A stretch of 64,000 nucleotides of DNA from an uncultured Lachnospiraceae bacterium (GTDB lineage: Bacteria; Bacillota; Clostridia; Lachnospirales; Lachnospiraceae): assembly GCA_910585625.1 (NCBI GenBank), contig CAJUFQ010000005.1, positions 1-64,000 of the forward strand. The letters run 5' to 3'. Numbering within the stretch: position 1 is the stretch's first letter; each line of letters starts with the position of its first letter. The notes under the pieces are model-generated. The model had not been told where the DNA came from and did not search any database. It saw nothing but the letters and a program-made list of their open reading frames with translations. Position numbers and translations under genes: made by a program. Positions 17,897-24,407 of the stretch are shown piece after piece.

Positions 17897-18291
17897 GCCG
17901 TTTCCACAATGCATGGGCAGGGGGCAAGGCCCTGCGTTTGCGCAGCCGTCTCACGGGCTGCCCTGCCATGCCAGGCAGTACCGAGCGCATCTTCAGCGGG
18001 CATCGTTGCATATGGCCCGCTGTGGGAGTTGTCGCTTCTGTGAGGGCTTGCCTCAGACTCTCTGAGGCCTGTCCCTGCGGATTCATCGAGCGTCACGTTG
18101 TTACGACCCGCGCCGCGTCGCCGCGGCGGGGGAGTAGTGATACGCTGCCATTACGCAGCCGTTGTACTTTGTTCCCGCATATTGTCCCTGTTGTTTATTT
18201 ACCCTGTGTATCGCACATTCGGCGGCATGGAGACTCCGGTATCCCGGAGGATTCATGCCGCTGTCGGCATATTTTCCGGGGAATACGTTCC
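17897..18291 (-). repeat. 395-bp hairpin-rich repeat, copy A
   Basis: Almost identical (only a handful of differences) to 42047-42442. Read on the minus strand it holds at least eight consecutive stem-loops, for example ATGCCG/CGGCAT, CTCCGG/CCGGAG, CCCGCCGCG/CGCGGCGCGGG, GCCTCAGA/TCTGAGGC and CAGCGGGC/GCCCGCTG. Frames through it differ in length and have no ribosome sites. Its identity between copies exceeds that of the flanking coding sequence. It looks like a structured RNA or a mobile segment rather than a gene. Confidence 0.7.
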
Positions 18292-19395
18292 TTCCCTACC
18301 GACGTCTTTGAGTGAGGCGAGCAGGCCGGCCCCGAGGCCCGCGGAGCCGAGGGGGCCGAGAGCCTCCGTGACCTTGGCTATGGCGGAGAGGACGCCGTTC
18401 AGGCCTTCCAGGGCGGAGCCTATAACAGCAGGATCCGCGATGTTCACGATGACTTTTTCCCACGTTCCGGAAAGGCGGCTCATGGAGGCTTCCCAGGAGT
18501 CTGCAGCCAGCCCGGCCTGCGTAGCCAGGGAGCCTGCCCCGCCCGTGTATTCCTCAAGCATCTTTTCGTAAGCACCGAAGCTGCTTAAGAGGGCGTCCAG
18601 GGCTTCTGCCGACTGGGCGCTGCCCAAAGCCTCCAGCAGGCCGGAACGCCCCGGGCCATCCGGCCCGGACATGGAATATGCCTCCGACAGTTCCTTCAGC
18701 ACGTCCATGGGGCTGCGCAGTGCGGCGGCGCCGTCCTCTGCATCCTGCAGCGACACGCCAAGCGTGCGGCAGGCGGCCTCAAATTCCCTGAGCCCTTCCG
18801 CGCTGACGCCCTTCCCCGCATCGGCCACCTGGCGGATGTTCAGCAGGATGCCTTCCAGGGAAGCGGCGGCTTCCTGCCCGCCCTGCCCGGCGGCGGAGGC
18901 AATCGTGCCGAGCGCGGCGGCAGCCTCGTCCGCCCCAAGGCCCAGGGAGGCTGCCAGCGGGGCTGCGAGGGACATGGCCTCCGCAAGCTCCGCCATGCCT
19001 ACGGCATTGCGGCTGCTGATGGCGGCGGAGCCGTCGAGCAGCCCTGCCAGCCTGGTGACGGAGCCGCCGAGCTGGTATGCCCTGTCCGTGGCGGCGATAT
19101 ACTGGCCGGCGAGTTCCGCGGCCATGCCGCCTGCGCCCTGCAGCGCGAGGGACAGCCTGGCGAAGTCCTCCGCGTCCTCCCCATAGCCGGAGCGGTAAGC
19201 CTCGCGGACGGCCGCCAGGTAGTCCGCAGCCTCCTTCCCATAGGCCCCCGCCGCCTCATAGGCCTGGCTGCGCATCCTTTCCAGGTCGGAATCTGACAGC
19301 AGGCCGTCCTGCCTCCTGATGTCAGCCAGGAGCGCGCTGATTTCCTTAAGCCCGGAGATGGTCTCCAGGATACCTTGAATTAAATATCCCTTCAT
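18253..19395 (-). CDS. Tape measure protein A, N-terminal core module
   Basis: 380 residues matching the conserved core of TP901-type tail tape measure proteins (helical Ala/Leu/Gly-rich repeats; GLGADEAAAALGTIASAAGQGG, ASMSRLSGTWEK and a glycine-rich end GSAGLGAGLLASLKDVGRE). In phages this core continues into the long C-terminal part. Here it stops seven to nine codons after entering the intervening sequence. It starts at ATG 19395 with GGAAAGGGGGAACAGGG upstream and overlaps by 4 bases (ATGA) the stop of a 49-residue gene, implying translational coupling. Confidence 0.85.
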   Translation of the reverse strand: MKGYLIQGILETISGLKEISALLADIRRQDGLLSDSDLERMRSQAYEAAGAYGKEAADYLAAVREAYRSGYGEDAEDFARLSLALQGAGGMAAELAGQYIAATDRAYQLGGSVTRLAGLLDGSAAISSRNAVGMAELAEAMSLAAPLAASLGLGADEAAAALGTIASAAGQGGQEAAASLEGILLNIRQVADAGKGVSAEGLREFEAACRTLGVSLQDAEDGAAALRSPMDVLKELSEAYSMSGPDGPGRSGLLEALGSAQSAEALDALLSSFGAYEKMLEEYTGGAGSLATQAGLAADSWEASMSRLSGTWEKVIVNIADPAVIGSALEGLNGVLSAIAKVTEALGPLGSAGLGAGLLASLKDVGREGTYSPENMPTAA

Positions 19396-19541
19396 CCCTG
19401 TTCCCCCTTTCCTTTCCCGTTTGCGTTGCCTTCCGGCTGTGGGGCAGGGCTCAGGAGCAGCTGCTCCATGAGCCGCCAGAATGCGAGCCTGCATCTGGTT
19501 TGCGTTGCCTTGACCATGAGCCATCTGATAATCGTGACCAT
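19392..19541 (-). CDS. 49-residue protein coupled to the tape measure core, copy A
   Basis: Too short for most gene finders. ATG at 19541 is preceded by AAAGGAGGAAACACTT. The product begins MVTIIRWLMVKATQTRCR and is basic and amphipathic at the N-terminus, with a hydrophilic Gly/Lys/Pro-rich tail. Its TGA overlaps the core-module ATG. A second intact copy (43540-43689, about 75% identical) and a truncated third one (44741-44811) sit in the same place, so it is under selection. A small tail-assembly or coupling peptide is the best guess. Confidence 0.7.
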   Translation of the reverse strand: MVTIIRWLMVKATQTRCRLAFWRLMEQLLLSPAPQPEGNANGKGKGEQG

Positions 19542-19734
19542 AAGTGTTTCCTCCTTTTCGCTGCCCGGCTGTAAGGGTGCGGCCTGTGCGGCAGACCCTC
19601 ACGCCGGGGTATTTGTTGTGTGTTGTGGTATCTTGCTTTGCCTTGCTGTTTCGCCTGAGCGGCAAAACAGGATCTTTTGCCGTCTGCCATGGCATCCATG
19701 GCGGGCAGGGGCTGGAGCAGCAGCGTGGGATGCC

Positions 19735-19797
19735 CCTATCCTATATAGCTTAAATATGTACCCTGGTGGCAGGGCGTATATTGAGGTTTTGTTTCCG
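19735..19797 (-). promoter_or_regulatory. Late promoter/operator motif R1
   Basis: First of six copies of a 63-bp motif that align without gaps, read on the minus strand: CGGAAA, then a half-site CCTG, the block CCAGGGTACATATTTAAGC and the end TATATAGGATAGG. It lies about 195 bases upstream of the 49-residue gene/tape measure A unit. R1 and R2 share TATATAGGATAGG where the other four have variants of TGCATAGGATAGG. Confidence 0.75.
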
Positions 19798-20176
19798 TCT
19801 GAGAGGGGATTTTTGTGAGTATTATCTAACCGTGAGAAAATGGATTCCTCAATTTGGTCTGTGCAGTCAGAGTCAATTTTTCAGGGGACAGGCTGTTCGC
19901 ATTTTTATTCCCGCGAGCAATGAGCTAAGCAGCCGCGCTTGCGCGGGGATTTGACTGAAACTGGCCTACTGGGAAAAGTATAAAGCAAAGGAATTGGAAT
20001 GACAGATTGACAGTGGATATTGCGAGCGTTTGATGATGTCGGACGGCAATAATCCTCTGTCATATCCCAGGCCGCTTCCACGAATATAGGCAGGGAAGTA
20101 AAGAAGCTTGAAGAATTAACGGAAATGATGGATGAGAATAATAATGCACAAAGACGTTGAGTATTTTTAGATGGTA
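19798..20176. other. Gene-free stretch with a sigma-gene-end repeat
   Basis: No complete gene. At about 19906-19948 a 41-base segment (TATTCCCGCGAGCAATGAGC, then the palindrome CCGCGCTTGCGCGG) repeats the end of the sigma factor gene and its hairpin at 53829-53869 with two mismatches. At about 20090-20158 a short open stretch ending in TGA (EVKKLEELTEMMDENNN) looks like the C-terminal remnant of a lost gene. Confidence 0.5.
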
Positions 20177-20197
20177 GACAGCCCCTGGTAGGCTGTC
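20177..20197 (-). terminator. Hairpin after zinc-ribbon gene E
   Basis: GACAGCC/GGCTGTC, a 7-bp stem with a 7-base loop, 28 bases past the stop. The U-tract is poor, so it is a weak terminator at best. Confidence 0.4.
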
Positions 20198-20224
20198 CCT
20201 GTGCAATCATGCAGATATTAAATT

Positions 20225-20770
20225 TTACCATTCGCTGCCGCAGTGCCTGCAGTGCCACTGTTTATGAACCTTCCTCGAGAGAAGCCCCCACATGGCGACG
20301 GAGGCTGCTTTGGAAGAAGCGGAAATCTTCTGGATATTGCCTGAACCGCAGGTCGGGCATTTTGATATGTATTCATGTACCGTCCAGCTTTCCGGCCTTT
20401 GTGGAACAATCCGCTTGGTTATCTGCCTGCCGCAGATTTTGCAAGTTAAGTCCAGGCCTTCTTTCAACCTTAAGTAATCCTTGGAAATGTAATCAAACGA
20501 GTCATAAGGGATTCTCTTTGAAGTTCGGCAAGAAACGCATTGACACCAGACGTCCCTTAATTTTTTGTCTTCATATCTGTTTTCTGAATCAATAGAATAG
20601 AAATACACATCAGGGTGAGCAAGCTCTTCGTCCGTGGGGCGTTCCTCCACCGGGGCGTCGTCATCCAGAGAGCTGCCGCAGACGGGGCAGATGTTTTCAT
20701 CGTCCTTCAGTTTTAAAAAGTCCTCGTTGAATGTGGAGCTGCAGTGAGTGCAGAGTATTGTCCTTCCCAT
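20225..20770 (-). CDS. Zinc-ribbon protein E (late-motif controlled)
   Basis: 181 residues with three Cys clusters: LCTHCSS...ICPVCGSS at the N-terminus, CQCVSC...CKICGR in the middle, and CPTCGSGNIQKIS...KQWHCRHCGSEW at the C-terminus, the ending shared by the element's other zinc-ribbon genes. Unlike those it is on the minus strand and has late motif R2 about 140 bases upstream, so it should be expressed with the tail genes. TAGGGGAGG precedes the ATG. Confidence 0.75.
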   Translation of the reverse strand: MGRTILCTHCSSTFNEDFLKLKDDENICPVCGSSLDDDAPVEERPTDEELAHPDVYFYSIDSENRYEDKKLRDVWCQCVSCRTSKRIPYDSFDYISKDYLRLKEGLDLTCKICGRQITKRIVPQRPESWTVHEYISKCPTCGSGNIQKISASSKAASVAMWGLLSRKVHKQWHCRHCGSEW

Positions 20771-20912
20771 AAGTGAAACCTCCCCTAATATTAGAATTAC
20801 ACTCTATTATAGCACTTTGCTGCATGGGGTGCAATGGATGGACAGATTCTTTCCGTTGGAATGTGCGAGTGCGGCATGGCGGGCAGGGGCTGGCGCAGCA
20901 GTGTGGGAATTG

Positions 20913-20975
20913 CCTATCCTATATAGCTTAAATATGTTCCCTGGGGGCAGGGCGTATATTGAGGTTTTGTTTCCG
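20913..20975 (-). promoter_or_regulatory. Late promoter/operator motif R2
   Basis: Nearly identical to R1 over 63 bp (CGGAAACAAAACCTCAATAT at the upstream end, TATATAGGATAGG at the downstream end). It stands about 142 bases before zinc-ribbon gene E. The upstream neighbour is a rightward gene, so the motif cannot be a terminator of a leftward unit. Confidence 0.75.
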
Positions 20976-21118
20976 GCTGGTAGGAGGTTTTTGTGGATTT
21001 TATCTGATAGTGGGGAACTGGCTGTCATTGAGAAAGTTTTATTGGAATAGCGTGTATGTTTGTGGTAAAATAATGATGTTGAACAATTCAATCAAGCGAA
21101 ATATGGAATGGGATAAAT

Positions 21119-22195
21119 ATGACAAAAAAAGGGAAGAAAACAGTCCTTCGGGTTATAACAGGTATAGGAATAGCTTTGATGATTATTTTAATCGTAGCGC
21201 TTGCATTATTTGGAAATGAATTGCGTTCCCTTGTGTCATTGAAAAAGGTTGATGCTTACGGAATGTATCAAATGACCTATTATGGCGATTATGGCTTTGA
21301 TGAATTTCTGGAAATTGGCGCCAACAATGATGCGGACATTGAAGCTTTTGTAACAAAGAGGTTGTTGAAAGGATTGCCAATAAATTTGGGTGTGACAGGA
21401 GACGGCTGCACAGCTTTTGTTGTAAAAAATGAAAATGGCGACATTTTGTTTGGGAGAAATTTTGATTTTCTATATGCTCCGTCCTTACAACTCTATACTG
21501 CACCTGAGGATGGCTATGCTTCGGTTTCCACCGTCAATCTTGCCTTTGCGGGATATTCCGAGGACAATTTGCCCGATGGTTCGTTTTTAGATAGTTTCTT
21601 GACTTTGGCCGCGCCGTTTCTTTCCTTTGACGGAATGAATGAGAAAGGTCTTGCGATTGCCTTGCTTGCAGTGCCGGAGGCGGAAGCGCCATATAATCCA
21701 GATAAAATCACGTTAAATACCACCACGGCAATCCGCCTTGTACTTGATAAAGCGGCTACCGTGGAAGAAGCCATTGAATTGTTAAAACAATACAATATCT
21801 ACTTTTCCGGGGGTATCGAGTGCCATTATTTGATTGCGGATGCAAGTGGACATTCTGTAATTGTGGAATATGTAAATCGGGAGCTTTGTGTCGTTGAAGC
21901 AGAGACAGGATATCAAATTGCTTCTAATTTTATTGCCTATGACGGATTAAATATTGGAGAAGGCTTTACGGAATTTGAACGCTATGACAGAGTGCAAAAT
22001 GTAATAGAAGCGAATAACGGCATACTTGAAGCAGATCAGTCAACACAATTACTGGCTGACGTCGGCGTTTTTGACGGCGATATCGACAAACTGCAATGGA
22101 GCGTTCTTTATAATCTTACAACTGGCAATGGAGAGATTTTTGCAAGTCGGAAAACGAATAATATCATAGGATTTCATCTGGATATGGATAATTGA
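21119..22195 (+). CDS. Choloylglycine-hydrolase-family (linear amide hydrolase) protein, membrane anchored
   Basis: 358 residues. A single N-terminal membrane segment (about residues 10-31, TVLRVITGIGIALMIILIVA) precedes an Ntn-hydrolase domain. The presumed nucleophile is Cys97 in GDGCTAFVV, followed by the family signature GDILFGRNFDF. NEKGLAIALLAVPE and TTTAIRLVLDKAATVEEAIE also fit. In classic bile-salt hydrolases and penicillin V acylases this Cys becomes the N-terminus after processing, so about 96 residues would have to be cleaved off. The substrate (bile salt, N-acyl amino acid or other amide) cannot be told. It is rightward, opposite to the tail genes: cargo. Confidence 0.75.
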   Translation: MTKKGKKTVLRVITGIGIALMIILIVALALFGNELRSLVSLKKVDAYGMYQMTYYGDYGFDEFLEIGANNDADIEAFVTKRLLKGLPINLGVTGDGCTAFVVKNENGDILFGRNFDFLYAPSLQLYTAPEDGYASVSTVNLAFAGYSEDNLPDGSFLDSFLTLAAPFLSFDGMNEKGLAIALLAVPEAEAPYNPDKITLNTTTAIRLVLDKAATVEEAIELLKQYNIYFSGGIECHYLIADASGHSVIVEYVNRELCVVEAETGYQIASNFIAYDGLNIGEGFTEFERYDRVQNVIEANNGILEADQSTQLLADVGVFDGDIDKLQWSVLYNLTTGNGEIFASRKTNNIIGFHLDMDN

Positions 22196-22326
22196 TATTG
22201 ACGTAGACCTCTCATTTGTTAAAAGAGTAAGAACATATAAATGGACTGACGAAGGGAAAAGGATGGTAAAGAGGTATGCCATAATTAAAATGTTAGGTCA
22301 ATAGCTGAAAGGAAGAGGGAAATGAT

Positions 22327-23106
22327 ATGCAGATAAAATATTATGATATCGGGCTGAACCTGTTTTGCAAGCAGTTTCCAGAACCGGAAAAAATTATTGA
22401 TGAGGCAGCCAGGGAGGGAGTTTGCTGTATCCTTACCGGGACAGACAGGAAAGAGAATAAGAAAATTGATGATTTTGTCAAGACGCATGATGCTTTCGGC
22501 ACTGCCGGGATACATCCCCATAATGCAGACCGTGCAGCGAAGGAAGATTTTACTGCCATGGAGCAGATGCTGACGGCTAATAAGAAAATTGTTGCTGTGG
22601 GGGAGTGCGGCTTGGATTACGACAGGATGTTTTCTGGCAAGGAAAATCAGGTAAGATGTCTGGAGAAACACATAGTGCTTGCAGAAAAACTTAATCTGCC
22701 GTTATTTCTCCATGAGCGCAGCGCAGCGGATGACTTTGTGAAAAGGTTCAGGAAGCATCCTGATATTTGCCGGAAATCGGTCGTGCATTGTTTCACAGGG
22801 AATAAGGCAACCCTGGATAAATATCTCTCTATGGGATTTTCCATCGGGATTACCGGGTGGATTTGTGATGACCGCCGCGCGAAGGAGCTGCGTGAGGCGG
22901 TGCATATCATTCCGCTGGATCGGATTCTCGTGGAGACGGATGCGCCGTATCTGACGCCCAGGAATGTCCCGGGGCTTGGGAGGACGAATGTCCCGCAGAA
23001 CATTCGGTATGTCGTCCGGGAATTGGCAAAATATATGAAGGTGTCAGAGGATGCGTTGATGGAACATGCAAGGGAGAATACGGAAAGGTTATTTCAGCTT
23101 GGATGA
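22327..23106 (+). CDS. tatD: TatD-family metal-dependent DNase
   Basis: 259 residues of the TatD amidohydrolase family. It has HPHNAD, the metal-binding Glu in GECGLDYDR, the HCFTG motif and ETDAPYL near the C-terminus. The start YYDIGLN replaces the HxH of YcfH relatives and matches genuine TatD proteins, which begin with a similar FDIGVNL. The family has 3'-5' DNase activity and is linked to DNA repair and degradation. It is rightward, between the amidase-like gene and the tail-tube gene, with AAAGGAAGAGGGAAATG as ribosome site. Confidence 0.9.
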   Translation: MQIKYYDIGLNLFCKQFPEPEKIIDEAAREGVCCILTGTDRKENKKIDDFVKTHDAFGTAGIHPHNADRAAKEDFTAMEQMLTANKKIVAVGECGLDYDRMFSGKENQVRCLEKHIVLAEKLNLPLFLHERSAADDFVKRFRKHPDICRKSVVHCFTGNKATLDKYLSMGFSIGITGWICDDRRAKELREAVHIIPLDRILVETDAPYLTPRNVPGLGRTNVPQNIRYVVRELAKYMKVSEDALMEHARENTERLFQLG

Positions 23107-23113
23107 CAAATTG

Positions 23114-23143
23114 CAGTGGCGGTTCTGTTTCAGACCGCCACTG
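23114..23143. terminator. Bidirectional terminator between tatD and the tail-tube gene
   Basis: CAGTGGCGGT/ACCGCCACTG, a perfect 10-bp stem, lies between two convergent genes. TTTATTT follows on the plus strand and AATTTGTC on the minus strand. Confidence 0.8.
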
Positions 23144-23164
23144 TTTATTTGCATACGAAACGGA

Positions 23165-23965
23165 CTATTCCGTATCGGAAGCGATGATGATGTCGAACAG
23201 CCTGGCATGTTCATCGCAGTATGGTTTCTGCAGCTTGTATTCCGCAGAATGCTTTCCATCCGGGGTCAGGGAAATCTCTACTGCCTCTGGATTGATCTGC
23301 GCCCTGGGAACATTGATTACGCCTGCATATACGGAATTCGTGTTGCAGGGATCGTGGAAGAGCGCATGGATAAGCAGTGATTTCACTGTCGGGATGCCGT
23401 CGGTCGTCTTCGTGACCTTGACAGCGTTGTCACTTTCTCTGTTGTACTGTACGAATGCGCGTCCGGCTGCGCCTTCCGGCAAGGTGATGGTCTTGCTTGC
23501 CGCGTCCAGAGTAAATTTGCCTTCCCCAGGGGTGGCAGATACTTCGTATGTCTTTCCGAACGTATTGTTTTCATTTATCACCTTCACGGTTTTTACTTCT
23601 GCGCCAGCAGCTCCGACAGGGATATATTTCAGTGTGGCAGTGCCGTCAGCGGCGATGTTGATGATTTCAGATACCGGGATGGTAATCTTGTTGTCCGCGT
23701 CGGCGACTTCCTTCTCGGAGCCGAACTGGGAAGCGGCAAGGTCGAGCGAGAACAGGCTGTTGGAAAAGCTGAATGTACCTGTCTGTGCTTTGTAGAAGGT
23801 CGCAATCTCTGCGCCCATCGCGTCAGTGACGGTTGTACCTTCGGCGGCGGTTTTTAAGCTCGGCTCTTCAATCTGCGTGTAACGTCCAGTCAGTTCGCTG
23901 GTAGCCAGGTCGTATTCCTCTACGGCTCTGATTTTCTCAAGTACTAATTCGTTTGGGTTAAACAT
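23165..23965 (-). CDS. Probable tail-tube (major tail) protein
   Basis: 266 residues starting MFNPNELVLEKIRAVEEY, with AAGGAGGAAATT before the ATG at 23965. It is beta-rich with alternating polar residues and an immunoglobulin-like insert (TLKYIPVGAAGAEVKTVKV to GRAFVQYNRES), as in major tail proteins of siphophages. I infer tail tube from length, composition and context; I recognise no exact family. It is alone under late motif R3, which suits a protein needed in many copies. An alternative is another structural protein such as a decoration protein. Confidence 0.6.
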   Translation of the reverse strand: MFNPNELVLEKIRAVEEYDLATSELTGRYTQIEEPSLKTAAEGTTVTDAMGAEIATFYKAQTGTFSFSNSLFSLDLAASQFGSEKEVADADNKITIPVSEIINIAADGTATLKYIPVGAAGAEVKTVKVINENNTFGKTYEVSATPGEGKFTLDAASKTITLPEGAAGRAFVQYNRESDNAVKVTKTTDGIPTVKSLLIHALFHDPCNTNSVYAGVINVPRAQINPEAVEISLTPDGKHSAEYKLQKPYCDEHARLFDIIIASDTE

Positions 23966-24101
23966 AATAATTTCCTCCTTCATGGTTGTTTGGATTTTTT
24001 GTGGGCTGCCAAACATTTTTGGCAGCATGTCGTGACATGAAATCTGCAGATTTTATAATCAGGATAAAGAAGGGCTGCCTGGACTGGCAAAGAAACCCTA
24101 T

Positions 24102-24164
24102 TATATCCTATGCAACTTTAATTTGTTCCCTGGCGCCAGGGTACAAATCGGATATCGTTTTCCG
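24102..24164 (-). promoter_or_regulatory. Late promoter/operator motif R3
   Basis: The best palindrome of the six: ATTTGTTCCCTGG, CGC, CAGGGTACAAAT is symmetric at 13 of 14 positions. It lies about 137 bases upstream of the tail-tube start. The other side is a rightward gene. Confidence 0.75.
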
Positions 24165-24234
24165 AATCGACGGCTTTTTTTGTATATTTTCATTCGCAGG
24201 CAGTTCCTGGGGGATTTTGCGGATGGATTCTGGA

Positions 24235-24263
24235 TTGTGAAAGCAGGTGCTTATTGGTATAAT
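24235..24263 (+). promoter_or_regulatory. Sigma-A-like promoter of the AAA-ATPase gene
   Basis: TTGTGA, 17 bases, TATAAT. Between it and the gene, ACGGAAATAGGAAAAGA occurs twice (near 24290 and 24336). Confidence 0.5.
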
Positions 24264-24407
24264 AGGAAAAGAGGATTGTTGCCGGCTAATACGGAAATAG
24301 GAAAAGAGAGCGATTGCCTGAGGCAGTGTGGTTAACGGAAATAGGAAAAGAAGAATCGTTATGGAGAAATATAGACATAGAATGCAGTATGGAATGGAGG
24401 TATGGAA

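Larger units (their letters stand above)
16957..18280 (-). other. Intervening sequence A inside the tape measure gene
   Basis: About 1.32 kb separates the tape measure core (ending ...LKDVGRE) from the large C-terminal frame. Its borders both carry a GTATTC/GATATTC hexamer (GAATAC at 18281-18286 and GAATAT at 16951-16956 on the plus strand). The same architecture occurs at 41313-42431. It contains a rightward zinc-ribbon gene and the 395-bp structured block. I could not find a group I or group II catalytic core by eye, so intron, excision element and simple insertion remain open. Confidence 0.55.

Noticed and set aside
17446..18096. Minus-strand frame of 216 codons across the structured repeat A (and 41387-42247 in copy B)
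   Set aside because: The frames differ in length and partner sequence between copies, run antisense to zinc-ribbon genes and have no ribosome site. They are by-products of GC-rich hairpins.
16957..18280. A recognisable group I or group II intron
   Set aside because: The 5' part has GTGCG and TGCGGGAAC strings that recall intron motifs, but I found no domain V hairpin near the 3' border and no P7/R element. The borders do not satisfy a U/G rule in both copies. Intron identity stays a hypothesis.
17897..18291. Diversity-generating retroelement template/variable repeat pair
   Set aside because: The two near-identical copies are not at the end of a receptor gene, differences are not at adenines, and no reverse transcriptase is present.
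19735..19797. Motifs R1-R6 as terminators
   Set aside because: R2, R3 and R5 do not follow a leftward gene, and none is followed by a T run on the minus strand. The constant feature is a leftward gene start downstream.
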